Assembly (NCBI GenBank): GCA_929200255.1
Contig: CAKMYZ010000017.1
Span: 1-64,000, forward strand
DNA length: 64,000 nucleotides
DNA from: an uncultured Alphaproteobacteria bacterium
GTDB lineage: Bacteria > Pseudomonadota > Alphaproteobacteria > Rhodobacterales > Rhodobacteraceae
Direction: 5' to 3'
Part shown: positions 18,460 through 27,306 of the stretch, one piece after another
How positions within the stretch are numbered: position 1 is the stretch's first letter
Layout of the letters: every line of letters begins with the position of its first letter
Program-made: the position numbers and the translations under genes
The notes under the pieces: generated by a model
Databases searched by the model: none
The model's input: only the letters and a program-made list of their open reading frames with translations
Told to the model about the DNA's origin: nothing

Positions 18460-19070
18460 AGGAAGGCCTCCATATGGAATGTGGCTTGTGCGGGCAGGCG
18501 GGTGCCTTGTCCCACGGGGCAGGCGCGACGCGCCAGACAGCCCGCTGCGCGGCAGTCTGCACCTGCGTCAGAGGCGACATGGGCTTTGCAACCGGCAACG
18601 TCATAGCCGTTGTTGAATGCCCCGACAGGGCAGGCTGTCGCGCAGGGCTGATGGGTGCAGGTCAGGCAGGGTTGTTCTGAGGCGGCCGTTTGGGCCGGAC
18701 CATTCCAACGCAGAGCGCCGCGAAAGGATGCGAAAAGCCCGGCATCGTCATGCACCAGAAACCCGATGGGTGATGGCCAAAATCGACCTGATTGCACAGC
18801 CCAGGTATAAAAGGGCGCATAGGGCGGCCCGCCAAAGGGGAACAGTGGTTCAGCGTTCATTCGTGCTGCAACCGCATTGATTACCCGGCGTGACCACCGA
18901 TCCAGCGGATCAGCCTCGCCGTCCCGGTATTCGGGACTGTCACAAAAAATTGGCCAGAAGCGCGGCTCGTCCGGGCCGATCAGCGTGATCGTGTCCGTAC
19001 CCTCCGGGCAGTCGCCCATCTGTCGCAGCCCATATTGATGCAGCGCTGTGTCGAGTTCCTCAGATACCAT
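18456..19070 (-). CDS. 4Fe-4S ferredoxin-type domain protein
   Basis: The product (about 204 residues from the ATG at 19070; a GTG at 19079 is also possible) carries one clear cluster motif CLTCTHQPCATACPVGAF and a second cysteine-rich part with C in GCKAHVA, ADCRAAGCLARRACPVG. The pattern suggests one or two iron-sulfur clusters at the C-terminal half, while the N-terminal half (about 1-120) has no recognised domain. It may pass electrons to an unknown partner; the fusion resembles epoxyqueuosine-reductase-like tails only in the cluster part. It is coupled to the SixA-like gene downstream. Neither start has a strong ribosome site. Confidence 0.7.
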   Translation of the reverse strand: MVSEELDTALHQYGLRQMGDCPEGTDTITLIGPDEPRFWPIFCDSPEYRDGEADPLDRWSRRVINAVAARMNAEPLFPFGGPPYAPFYTWAVQSGRFWPSPIGFLVHDDAGLFASFRGALRWNGPAQTAASEQPCLTCTHQPCATACPVGAFNNGYDVAGCKAHVASDAGADCRAAGCLARRACPVGQGTRLPAQATFHMEAFL

Positions 19071-19110
19071 CTGCCACACATTAAGTAGCTTTTACGTAAT
19101 CACAACTGCC

Positions 19111-19629
19111 TTAGCGGCGACGCCAGAGTCTTGGCATGCGGTTGGCGTTGGCTGCGCCGCCGGTCAACGCTTCAAACCGGAGCGTATCGCCAGCACATTC
19201 AAACCAACCAATGCCGCCGCCGCCCAGTCCGGTATCGGATGAAAACGGAATGTCCATTGTCTGGCCAAGGACGTCTGCTGATCCCACAAGGCTGTAGTCA
19301 TCCACCGTGGCCAGGAATGCGTTGCCAGACGCGTCCATTTGACCAGCACTATAGCCAACAACTTTGACGTCCATGGCCGGGACACTAGGAACCTGGACAT
19401 TGATGATCATATCATCAGCAAGCAGGGTAAAGCTGCCATCCGCTGCGATCTGCATCGACACCTCACCACTCACTGGCATCGCACTCCCCTGCATCTGGAG
19501 AGCCATCATATCGGCGATATCGCCCATATCCGCGATCCAGGTATCAACCATGCAGGTCTCTACATCGGCGTGAACTGGGTGCGCCGTTGCGGCGATCAGC
19601 AGCGCGATTGCAGGCAGGGCGGGTTTCAT
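19111..19629 (-). CDS. exported hypothetical protein
   Basis: The ATG at 19629 follows GGAGGTT and begins a signal peptide (MKPALPAIALLIAATAHPVHA, cleavage expected after HADV or just before). The 172-residue product has two cysteines (C24-like after the signal region and WFECAG near the C-terminal third) and a beta-rich central part with alternating hydrophobic residues. I do not recognise a family. It ends RMPRLWRRR. It sits alone between the iron-sulfur protein gene and argB, same strand as both. Confidence 0.6.
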   Translation of the reverse strand: MKPALPAIALLIAATAHPVHADVETCMVDTWIADMGDIADMMALQMQGSAMPVSGEVSMQIAADGSFTLLADDMIINVQVPSVPAMDVKVVGYSAGQMDASGNAFLATVDDYSLVGSADVLGQTMDIPFSSDTGLGGGGIGWFECAGDTLRFEALTGGAANANRMPRLWRRR

Positions 19630-19693
19630 GGGAACCTCCACTATGATCCACCTAGAGGCTAGCACGGGGCGGTGAGGGCCCAAAGTAGGGATA

Positions 19694-20569
19694 TTATGAC
19701 CTTGGTTCGCGGATCAGCGACCCGGCCCCGTGATCCGTGAACAGTTCCAGCAAGCAGGCGTTGGGGGCCCGCCCATCCAGAATTACCACCGCGCGCACAC
19801 CGTCTTTTATGGCGGCAAGGGCAGTTTCGGTCTTCGGGATCATCCCGCCCGCGATGGTGCCATCTGCGATCAGTTCGGGGATCTTGCTGGGTGCGATTTC
19901 GGTCAGCACTTCGCCTGATTTGTCCTTCACCCCTTCGACGTCTGTCAGCAACAACAAACGATCCGCATTCAGAGCACCGGCAACTGCGCCTGCGGCTGTG
20001 TCGCCGTTGATGTTGAATGTCTCACCGTTGCGTCCCATCCCCAAGGGTGCAATGACGGGGATCGCATGGGCCGCGTGCAGATCGCGCAGGATCGTCGGAT
20101 CCACATCGGCAGGTGTGCCAACAAAGCCAAGGGTTGGGTCGGTTTGATCGCAGACGATCAGGTTTGCATCTTTGCCTGACAGGCCGACTGCTTTGCCACC
20201 CTCTTCGCTGATGGCTTGGACCAGTCTATTGTTCACTTGTCCTGACAGCACCATTTCAACCACGTCCATCGTGGCCTGATCGGTGACACGCTTGCCATCC
20301 ACGAACTCCGAAGGGATATCCAGCTTGGCCAGCATCTCGTTGATCATCGGGCCGCCACCGTGAACGATCACGGGGTTCAGGCCGACCTGCCGCATCAGCA
20401 CGACATCGCGGGCAAAGCTGCGCATGGCCCCATCACTGCCCATCGCGTGGCCGCCAAGTTTGATCACAATCGTCGCGCCTGCATAGCGCTGCATATAGGG
20501 CAGAGCCTGGCTGAGTGTCTGCGCAGTGGCGATCCAGTCACGGTTCATCTTTTGATCCCTTGTCTTCAT
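19694..20569 (-). CDS. argB: acetylglutamate kinase
   Basis: ArgB phosphorylates N-acetyl-L-glutamate, the second step of arginine synthesis. The product (291 residues from ATG 20569; a second ATG at 20548 preceded by AAGGGA gives 284) shows [11 protein letters not shown] (phosphate-binding), [14 protein letters not shown] (substrate loop), the [19 protein letters not shown] block and [13 protein letters not shown] near the C-terminus. The N-terminal helix ([20 protein letters not shown]) is the arginine-inhibition helix found in hexameric, feedback-regulated enzymes. The first ATG overlaps the engB stop (ATGA), so translation is coupled to engB. Confidence 0.95.
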   Translation of the reverse strand: MKTRDQKMNRDWIATAQTLSQALPYMQRYAGATIVIKLGGHAMGSDGAMRSFARDVVLMRQVGLNPVIVHGGGPMINEMLAKLDIPSEFVDGKRVTDQATMDVVEMVLSGQVNNRLVQAISEEGGKAVGLSGKDANLIVCDQTDPTLGFVGTPADVDPTILRDLHAAHAIPVIAPLGMGRNGETFNINGDTAAGAVAGALNADRLLLLTDVEGVKDKSGEVLTEIAPSKIPELIADGTIAGGMIPKTETALAAIKDGVRAVVILDGRAPNACLLELFTDHGAGSLIREPRS

Positions 20570-21213
20570 TGGATGCCGGCAATGACCGCCCGCAGGGTGG
20601 GGATGCCGTCGCCTTTTTCGGATGATGTCAGGACTATTTCGGGGAAGGCGGCGGGATGTTTGGCCAAGGCGGCACGGGTCTTGTCCAGTGAGGCCTGCAA
20701 CGCGTCGCCCTTCAGCTTGTCCACCTTTGTCATCACCACCTGAAATGTCACCGCTGCGCTGTCGAGCAGTGACATGATTTCCTCGTCCACGGCCTTGGCC
20801 CCATGCCGAGCGTCGATCAGGACAAAGACCCGGCGCAGCGTTTGGCGACCGGACAGGTATTGCTTGAGCAGCCGCTGCCATTTTTCGACCACTGCAACCG
20901 GTGCGTTGGCAAAGCCATATCCGGGCAAGTCGACCACATAAATGTCGCCAGCAGTGAAGAAGTTAATTTCTTGCGTGCGCCCCGGCGTGTTAGAGGCACG
21001 TGCCAACCCCTTGCGTCCGGTGAGTGCATTGATCAGAGATGATTTGCCCACATTTGATCGACCTGCAAAGCAAATCTCTGTCCGGTCCGCGGGGGGCAGG
21101 CCGTCCATCGCCACGACACCTTTGACAAAGTCAGTCTCGCCCGCGAACAACAGGCGACCTTGTTCCAGTGTCGGTGCGTCGGGCGTTTCCACTTCGGGAA
21201 AGCGCATTTCCAT
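20566..21213 (-). CDS. engB: ribosome biogenesis GTP-binding protein EngB/YsxC
   Basis: EngB is an essential GTPase of large-subunit assembly. The 215-residue product has G1 [14 protein letters not shown] (about residues 46-59), G2 [12 protein letters not shown]3 DLPGYGFA and G4 MTKVDK (about 161-166). It lies one base after the MOSC gene and overlaps argB, in the yidC-MOSC-engB-argB string typical of Rhodobacterales. An additional ATG two codons in cannot be excluded as the start. Confidence 0.95.
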   Translation of the reverse strand: MEMRFPEVETPDAPTLEQGRLLFAGETDFVKGVVAMDGLPPADRTEICFAGRSNVGKSSLINALTGRKGLARASNTPGRTQEINFFTAGDIYVVDLPGYGFANAPVAVVEKWQRLLKQYLSGRQTLRRVFVLIDARHGAKAVDEEIMSLLDSAAVTFQVVMTKVDKLKGDALQASLDKTRAALAKHPAAFPEIVLTSSEKGDGIPTLRAVIAGIQ

Positions 21214-21214
21214 C

Positions 21215-21970
21215 TCAGATCACCTCGATCTTGTCGTTGACAGCCACCTTACCGCCCTTGGTAACGGTCGCATAGACGCCAAAATCCTGATGATCCCAAC
21301 CATCGCGCAACGCACCTAATGTGTCCATGTCGCGCTGACCGCTGTGGGGATTGGCCGTCGTGTGCGCGCAGCGCTGGATCCGATCTTTGATCGCAAATTC
21401 GGCCTCACCAATGCGCAGGCTGCGCCCCAGCCATTCAAATTCTTCCCACGGGCCGAGCCCCTCAAGCCAGATATTGCCACGCCAACGCTCGGGTTCCAGC
21501 GAACGGCCCAGTTTGTCTGCGACAGCGCGATGGGATGACATATTCATGATGGATACAGATGCGAAGTCTGTATCAGTCATGCCGCGATCAGGGATTTTTA
21601 CGATGGCGCTGGGTTGTCGTTTGTCCGGTGGACATAAGGGTAACACCCAATGCATGAAGCCGGCCCAGTCATCGGGATTATCTGGCTGAAAGACATGGGT
21701 GCCAAGGGTCGCATGGGTCAAGGTCAGGGTGCCACTGTTTTCATCCAGTGCCGCACTGATCGCCGCCAGTCCCGGTGTTGCCGCGCCAATCATGAAGTTG
21801 CGGCACATCACCCATTTGGGGTCGGCGGCATCAAATTTGCTGACCCCATGGGTCACAGCCCAGTGCCTGTCCCAAGGCATCGTCTGCCCTGCGATCAGGG
21901 TCACAGCATCCAGTTCTTCGCGGCCGTGGCTTTTGATTGGATGCCGCCACATTGTTGCGACATGCGCCAT
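21215..21970 (-). CDS. MOSC-domain protein
   Basis: The 251-residue product has the MOSC N-terminal beta-barrel start MAHVATMWRHPIKSHGREEL and the C-terminal MOSC domain with RWRGNIWLEGLGPWEEFEWL and CAHTTANPHSGQRD, including the conserved Cys thought to carry sulfur in molybdenum-cofactor sulfurases and YcbX/YiiM-like proteins. It may act in metal-sulfur cluster or N-hydroxylated compound metabolism. The ATG directly abuts the yidC stop with AAGGA inside the end of yidC. Confidence 0.88.
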   Translation of the reverse strand: MAHVATMWRHPIKSHGREELDAVTLIAGQTMPWDRHWAVTHGVSKFDAADPKWVMCRNFMIGAATPGLAAISAALDENSGTLTLTHATLGTHVFQPDNPDDWAGFMHWVLPLCPPDKRQPSAIVKIPDRGMTDTDFASVSIMNMSSHRAVADKLGRSLEPERWRGNIWLEGLGPWEEFEWLGRSLRIGEAEFAIKDRIQRCAHTTANPHSGQRDMDTLGALRDGWDHQDFGVYATVTKGGKVAVNDKIEVI

Positions 21971-23788
21971 TTACTTGTCCTTTGGTTTGTCAGCGTCATC
22001 CGACCGTTTGCGTAGACTGGCCCTGATATTGCCAAAGACGTCAGGTTTGGCCCCGTGGCTGCGCATGATCGCGTATTGCTGGATAAAAGTAATCACGTTG
22101 TTGGCAATCCAGTACAGCACCAGACCAGAGGCGAATGACCCCAGCATGAACATGAAAACCCAGGGCATCCAGGCAAAGATCATCTGCTGTGTGGGGTCTG
22201 TTGGCGCTGGGTTCAGCTTTTGCTGCAACCACATGGAAACGCCCAGGAGAATAGGCAGGATACCGATCATGATCACAGCCAAGATCGACCCGGGCTCTGG
22301 CCCTGCAAAGGGCAGCAGGCCAAAAAGATTTAGAATTGAAGATGGGTCAGGCGCGCTAAGGTCATTAATCCAGCCGATCCAGGGCGCATGCCGCAACTCA
22401 ATGGTGACAAAGATCACCTTATAAAGCGAAAAGAAGATCGGGATCTGCAGCAGGATCGGCAGACAACCGGCTGCTGGGTTCACCTTGTTGTCCTTGTAAA
22501 GCTTCATCATGCCCTGCTGCATGGCCTGCCTGTCGTCGCCGGACCTTTCTTTGAGCTTTTCCATCTCTGGCTGCAGCTCTTTCATCTTCGCCATAGAGAC
22601 GTAGGATTTATAGGCCAGTGGCAGCACAATGATTTTCAGGATGACGGTCAGGGCAAGGATCGACCAGCCCATGTTGCCGATGATGATGTTCAGGTAGTGC
22701 AGCAGCACAAAGATAGGCTTGGTCAGGAAAAAGAACCAGCCCCAGTCGATGCTATCAAGAAAACCCGACACGCCGTCTTCGTTCTCATAACCGCGGATTG
22801 CTTCCCATTCCTTTGCCCCGGCAAACAAACGGGTTGTCACGGTTGCAGAGGCACCGGCTTCTACGGTTTCGATGGGCATCACTGCTTCGGCCTGAAACAG
22901 GTCACGGGTGTCATAGTATTTCGAGGTCGAGCGGAACGGCGTTGACTGATCGGGGATCAGCGTTGTCATCCAGAAGTGGTCGGTATAGCCCAGCCAGCCC
23001 GACGCGGTCACGTCCAGACGTTCGGCCTGTGTGCGCTCGCGCGGATCAACATCGTAATCGGCAATGTCATCATAGTCGGTTTCTTGCAGCTCACCATCCG
23101 TCATCCGCACCAGACCTTCGTGCAGGATAAAGAAGTTCTTCAGGTCATCGGGCTGCCCGTGTCTGCGCAGCAAACCATAAGGTCGCGCGGCAATGGTCGT
23201 GCTGCTGACGTTCTCAATGCTTTGGGCGAAGGTAAACATGAAGGCGTCGTCAACCGAGATTTCGGTGCGGAAGATCTGACCTGCGCCATTGTCCCATGAT
23301 AAAGTCACCGGGCTGGATGGTGTCAGGGTATCACCACTGTCCAAAGTCCAGATGGTTTCGGGGCCGGGCACGGCGCTGGCGTCGATACCCTCCGTCGCGG
23401 TCCAGCCGAAAGAGGCGAAGTAGGCACCATTTTCACCCACGGGCCGGAGGAGGCGCACCACATCAGCATTTTCATCGGTTGTTTCACGGTATTGGGTCAG
23501 GGCCAGGTCATCGATCCGCCCGCCCCGCAATGAGATGGAGCCTGCAAACTGCGGCGTCTCGATTGCAACGCGAGGGGCTTCAGCAGCAGGTTCTGACGCT
23601 TGGGACGGGGCTGTCGCGGTGGGGGCAACAGGGTCAGATGCGGGCAGCGTTGGGTCATTCGCAACTTGTGCCGTTTCGGTGCCCGGTTCGATAGGCGGGT
23701 CCTCGGGCGGAAAGAGGGTGCTCCAGGCCACAATGACGACAAAGCTCAACACCGTCGCCAAGATCAGGTTCTTATTCTGGTCGTCCAT
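21971..23788 (-). CDS. yidC: membrane protein insertase YidC
   Basis: YidC inserts and folds inner-membrane proteins, alone or with SecYEG. The start MDDQNKNLILATVLSFVVIV at 23788 gives 605 residues with the N-terminal membrane segment (about 8-25), a Pro/Ala-rich linker (about 30-70), the large periplasmic P1 domain (to about 345) and the conserved C-terminal core: GWSILALTVILKIIVLPLAY, AAGCLPILLQIPIFFSLYKV and FMFMLGSFASGLVLYWIANN. The rnpA gene that usually precedes yidC is not adjacent; a 55-residue gene lies upstream instead. Confidence 0.97.
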   Translation of the reverse strand: MDDQNKNLILATVLSFVVIVAWSTLFPPEDPPIEPGTETAQVANDPTLPASDPVAPTATAPSQASEPAAEAPRVAIETPQFAGSISLRGGRIDDLALTQYRETTDENADVVRLLRPVGENGAYFASFGWTATEGIDASAVPGPETIWTLDSGDTLTPSSPVTLSWDNGAGQIFRTEISVDDAFMFTFAQSIENVSSTTIAARPYGLLRRHGQPDDLKNFFILHEGLVRMTDGELQETDYDDIADYDVDPRERTQAERLDVTASGWLGYTDHFWMTTLIPDQSTPFRSTSKYYDTRDLFQAEAVMPIETVEAGASATVTTRLFAGAKEWEAIRGYENEDGVSGFLDSIDWGWFFFLTKPIFVLLHYLNIIIGNMGWSILALTVILKIIVLPLAYKSYVSMAKMKELQPEMEKLKERSGDDRQAMQQGMMKLYKDNKVNPAAGCLPILLQIPIFFSLYKVIFVTIELRHAPWIGWINDLSAPDPSSILNLFGLLPFAGPEPGSILAVIMIGILPILLGVSMWLQQKLNPAPTDPTQQMIFAWMPWVFMFMLGSFASGLVLYWIANNVITFIQQYAIMRSHGAKPDVFGNIRASLRKRSDDADKPKDK

Positions 23789-23941
23789 CTGAAAACTGCC
23801 CATTTTCACTAAGAAAGTCTGGGGGCCGTTCAACCTGTCAGGGGCCAAAAGGTCAAGCTGTTTTCAGTGAGATTGGGCCGATTGCGGCGACTGGCACGAC
23901 GCCATCGTCGCCCTCGATGATCTGCGGTAATTGTCAGATGA

Positions 23942-24109
23942 TCAGTTTTTCTGTTCCTTGAAACGCCGTTTGACGTTCTGAAAGGCTTTCACAAGGCGTG
24001 GGTCCTGACTGGACAGCTTTGATACCATTTCGAAAAATGCATCGTCATCTTGCCCGTAAAATGCCTGAGCTGCCTCTTGTGGGCTCATGGATTGGGATAC
24101 AGACTTCAT
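23942..24109 (-). CDS. 55-residue hypothetical protein
   Basis: A short open frame of 55 codons starts at ATG 24109 with a good ribosome site (AAAGGTGAA, about six bases upstream). The product begins MKSVSQSMSPQEAAQAFYG, continues with QDDDAFFEMVSKLSSQDPRL and ends FQNVKRRFKEQKN. It is charged and helical in appearance, without a signal peptide or membrane segment. I do not recognise a family. A perfect 10-5-10 inverted repeat lies 27 bases upstream of its start, suggesting regulated expression. Codon choice looks like the neighbouring genes. It ends 150 bases before yidC on the same strand. Confidence 0.6.
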   Translation of the reverse strand: MKSVSQSMSPQEAAQAFYGQDDDAFFEMVSKLSSQDPRLVKAFQNVKRRFKEQKN

Positions 24110-24135
24110 ACGTGTTCACCTTTCGCACCTGCTAA

Positions 24136-24160
24136 CAGATACATCCTACTGATGTATCTG
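24136..24160. promoter_or_regulatory. perfect inverted repeat, candidate operator of the 55-residue gene
   Basis: CAGATACATC (24136-24145), spacer CTACT, GATGTATCTG (24151-24160). Both arms match exactly. The size (25 bp) is that of a dimeric regulator site, and it sits 27 bases upstream of the start codon at 24109, where an operator would overlap the promoter. The remaining 24161-24392 is A+T-rich and shows no gene. Confidence 0.55.
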
Positions 24161-24392
24161 GGTGAAAATGCGGCCGTATTGGGGCCATCGTTCTGATATG
24201 CCTGCGTGCATAGAATGTCACGCGAAGGCCGTATTGAGCACTATTACGACTAAGCAGATCAGCTATGAGTCGCTCTATAAATTACGTTTACGTTAGTTGC
24301 CACATTCAACCGACTTGCTGCCGGCTTTTCAAGGCCGATCTTTCTTCAATATTACCAATGTTTTAACAATAAATGCCGATGGCGTGATTGTC

Positions 24393-25694
24393 TTACAACT
24401 TATCCCTGAAACTGTACCACATCATTGCAAGCAGAAGCAGAGGGCTGCGCAAAGCTGGGCCGCCGGGGAATCTCTGTGTGGGCACCTTTGCCATGACATC
24501 GAACCTTTCAGCCTGTCCACCGATGGCTTCTGCCATAACCTGACCGGATAACGTCGCGAGGGCGACACCGGCCCCTGAAAATCCTGATGCCGTCAGGACA
24601 TTCCCGCCGATCCGCTCAAAGTGCGGCATGCGGTTCATGGTAATCCCCAGTGTGCCGCCCCACGCATGATCGATGTCAATGTCCTTGATCTGCGGAAATA
24701 TTTCGGCGAGCGGTTTGCGCACCATAGAGGTGATATCAGCCGGGAACTTGTAACCGTAACTTTCCGTGCCGCCAAAGAGCAGCCTGTGATCTTCGGAAAA
24801 CCGAAAGTAATTCACAACGAACTTGCCATCGGCCACGGCATGGTTGTTGCGCAGGATCATTTCCTGATCTTCGGGTGTCATCGGGGTGGTGGCGACAATG
24901 TAGTTGTTGATGGGCATCACCCGCTGCGCCACATGCGGCTGGATCGCCCCAAGATAGCCATTACACCCCAGCACGACATATGCGGCCTTGATCTGCGCCT
25001 GATTGGTGCTGATCGTGGCAGGGTCGCCCTCGGCAATGCCGGTGACTTTGCTTTGTTCAAAGATACGCGCGCCGGATTTTATTGCGAGCCTTGCCAGACC
25101 TAAGGCCAGTTCAAGCGGGTTCACATGCCCGGCCCCCATATCCAGCGTGCCACCATGATAGGCGGGCGAGTTCACCAGATACCGGCATTCGTCGGGTTCA
25201 AGTACCCGCAGTTTGTCGTAGCCGTACTCTGTGGCCATGTGATCAACGTAAGCGTGGTTGTGACGGTGGTCACGTTTGCGATGAACCGTATGGATGATGC
25301 CGTCGTTGAAACCGGTGCGCACTTCATCTTTGCGGCAAAGGTCCCGCACGAGGCTCACGGCCTGACTGCCGATTTCCCAAAGTTGGTGGGCGTGTGCTGC
25401 GCCTACCATCTGTTCAAGCTCATCCTGATCGCGGCGCTGTCCCATGCTGACCTGACCGCCATTGCGCCCTGATGCACCAAAGCCCACGCGCTGGGCTTCG
25501 AGCAGGATGACGTCATAACCCCGCTGGGCCAGATGGTAGGCGGTGGACAGGCCAGTGAAACCGCCGCCCACCACACAAACATCGCATGTCAGCGCACCTT
25601 GGGCGCTAGGAAAGCGGTCCAGCTTTTGCGCATGCGCCGCGTAATATGACGGTGGGTATTCCCCCTGCCGGTCATTGGCAGTTAGCAGGTCCAT
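24393..25694 (-). CDS. puuB: FAD-dependent amine oxidase, gamma-glutamylputrescine oxidase-like
   Basis: The 433-residue product starts at ATG 25694 and has the dinucleotide motif VVGGGFTGLSTAYHLAQRG at residues 41-59, then GASGRNGGQVSMGQRRDQDE, typical of the DadA/OrdL/PuuB group, and a C-terminal FAD clamp with VLTASGFSGAGVALATLSGQ. PuuB oxidises gamma-glutamylputrescine to the aldehyde; the putrescine context supports this, but other secondary amines cannot be excluded and no PuuA ligase is in the window. It starts five bases after the aminotransferase stop and belongs to the same transcript. There is no clear ribosome site. Confidence 0.78.
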   Translation of the reverse strand: MDLLTANDRQGEYPPSYYAAHAQKLDRFPSAQGALTCDVCVVGGGFTGLSTAYHLAQRGYDVILLEAQRVGFGASGRNGGQVSMGQRRDQDELEQMVGAAHAHQLWEIGSQAVSLVRDLCRKDEVRTGFNDGIIHTVHRKRDHRHNHAYVDHMATEYGYDKLRVLEPDECRYLVNSPAYHGGTLDMGAGHVNPLELALGLARLAIKSGARIFEQSKVTGIAEGDPATISTNQAQIKAAYVVLGCNGYLGAIQPHVAQRVMPINNYIVATTPMTPEDQEMILRNNHAVADGKFVVNYFRFSEDHRLLFGGTESYGYKFPADITSMVRKPLAEIFPQIKDIDIDHAWGGTLGITMNRMPHFERIGGNVLTASGFSGAGVALATLSGQVMAEAIGGQAERFDVMAKVPTQRFPGGPALRSPLLLLAMMWYSFRDKL

Positions 25695-25699
25695 ATCGG

Positions 25700-27091
25700 T
25701 CAGCCCGCGTTCATCAAACCGTCTGCCAGCACTTGTTCGTAGCACTCATCCAGGGATTTGCGGGCACGCGCAATCAGGATGTCGATTTCATCTATCGTGA
25801 TGGTCAGCGGGGGCGAAATGATCAACCGATCCCCAACGCTGCGCATGATGATGTTATTGGCAAAACAGCGGTCACGGCAGATGAATCCGACTGTGCCGGG
25901 CTCTGGGAAGGCCGCGCGTGTGGCTTTGTCCGGTGTCAGCGCAACAGAGGCCATCATGCCGACGATCTTGGCCTCGCCCACCAGCGGGTGATCCATCAGG
26001 CTCTCCCATTGCTGCTTTAGGTAAGGCGCTGTCAGATCGCGCACAGTGTCGACGACCTTTTCCTCTTCCAGAATGCGCAGGTTTTCCAGCGCGACAGCGC
26101 AGGCAACGGGATGGCCGGAATAAGTGTAGCCGTGGTTGAATTCGGTGTCGCGCAGCACTTCGGCCACTTTGTCAGTCACCATGGAGCCACCGATAGGGAT
26201 GTAGCCAGAGCTGAGGCCCTTGGCGATGGTGATCACATCGGGTTTGATTCCAACGGTTTCGAAACCAAACCAATTGCCAGTGCGCCCAAAGCCACAGATG
26301 ACCTCATCCGCGATCATCAGGATGCCATATTTGTCCACAATTCGCTGGATTTCAGGCCAGTAAGTTTCGGGTGGCACGATCACGCCGCCTGCGCCCTGAA
26401 TAGGTTCGGCGATGAAGGCCCCCACCTTGTCCGGCCCGATCTCCTTGATCTTTGCTTCAAGTTGTTGCGCGCGTTCCAACCCGAATTCTTCGGGCGTCAA
26501 GTCGCCGCCTTCGGCCCACCAGTTTGGTTGGTCGATAAATGCAATGCCGGGGATCGGCAGGCTGCCTTGCCCGTGCATCCCTTTCATGCCGCCCAGTGAC
26601 GTCCCGCCTATGGTGGAGCCGTGATAGGCATTCCAGCGCGAGATGATCACATCGCGCTCAGGCTGGCCTTTCTCGGCCCAGTAGGTGCGTATAAGGCGGA
26701 TGTTGGTGTCATTGGCATCAGATCCGCCAGTGGCAAAGAACACGTGGTTCAGATCACCGGGCGCCAGTTCCGCCAGTTTCTGCGCGAGCATGATCGCGGG
26801 GACATGGGTCGTTTGGAAAAACGTGTTGTAGTATGGCAGCTCGCGCATCTGACGGGCGGCGGCTTCGGCCAATTCATCCCGGCCATAGCCGATGTTCACA
26901 CACCACAGCCCCGCCATACCGTCGATGATGTCTTCGCCTTCGCTGTCCTTCAGCCAGACACCTTTGGCTGCGGTGATGACGCGCGGGCCCTTCTTTGCCA
27001 ATGCATTGGAATGGGTAAAGGGGTGCAGGTGGTGGGCGGCGTCCATTTCCTGGAGCTCGGCCGTGGGCGGATAGTTTGCAAGGGTATTCAT
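25700..27091 (-). CDS. spuC: class III aminotransferase, putrescine-pyruvate type
   Basis: The 463-residue PLP enzyme has the omega-aminotransferase order: GMAGLWCVNIGYGRDEL (about 58-74), FFATGGSDANDTNIRL (118-133), ADEVICGFGRTG (261-272) and the PLP Lys K291 in TIAKGLSSGYIPIGG. Close family members transfer the amino group of putrescine or other polyamines to pyruvate (SpuC). The neighbouring polyamine importer and amine oxidase make this the best call, though taurine or beta-alanine aminotransferases look alike. Ribosome site GAGGTCG precedes ATG 27091. It is divergent from the potF gene. Confidence 0.82.
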   Translation of the reverse strand: MNTLANYPPTAELQEMDAAHHLHPFTHSNALAKKGPRVITAAKGVWLKDSEGEDIIDGMAGLWCVNIGYGRDELAEAAARQMRELPYYNTFFQTTHVPAIMLAQKLAELAPGDLNHVFFATGGSDANDTNIRLIRTYWAEKGQPERDVIISRWNAYHGSTIGGTSLGGMKGMHGQGSLPIPGIAFIDQPNWWAEGGDLTPEEFGLERAQQLEAKIKEIGPDKVGAFIAEPIQGAGGVIVPPETYWPEIQRIVDKYGILMIADEVICGFGRTGNWFGFETVGIKPDVITIAKGLSSGYIPIGGSMVTDKVAEVLRDTEFNHGYTYSGHPVACAVALENLRILEEEKVVDTVRDLTAPYLKQQWESLMDHPLVGEAKIVGMMASVALTPDKATRAAFPEPGTVGFICRDRCFANNIIMRSVGDRLIISPPLTITIDEIDILIARARKSLDECYEQVLADGLMNAG

Positions 27092-27216
27092 TGCGACCTC
27101 GGATCATGCTGTTGCTTGGGCGGAGGTTGACACCGATTTGGTGTTTCGAAAAGCCCTGCGGAGTATCCGTTGAGGTTTTTGCAAGCTGTGGATGTGTTTG
27201 ACCTGCCCTAGATAGC

Positions 27217-27231
27217 GAATCCGTGGGATTC
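27217..27231. promoter_or_regulatory. 6-3-6 inverted repeat in the spuC/potF divergent region
   Basis: GAATCC (27217-27222), GTG, GGATTC (27226-27231). It lies in the 215-base gap between two divergent transcripts and also contains GAATC and GATTC, both GANTC sites. It could bind a dimeric regulator of the polyamine genes or be chance. A second short repeat, ACACC/GGTGT, lies nearby. No convincing promoter pair was found. Confidence 0.3.
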
Positions 27232-27306
27232 AGGACATTCTAATTGCAAAAGTGCAGTTCTTGTTCAAGACTTCGTCGGTGAAGTGAAATCCTAGGGGAG
27301 ACAGGG

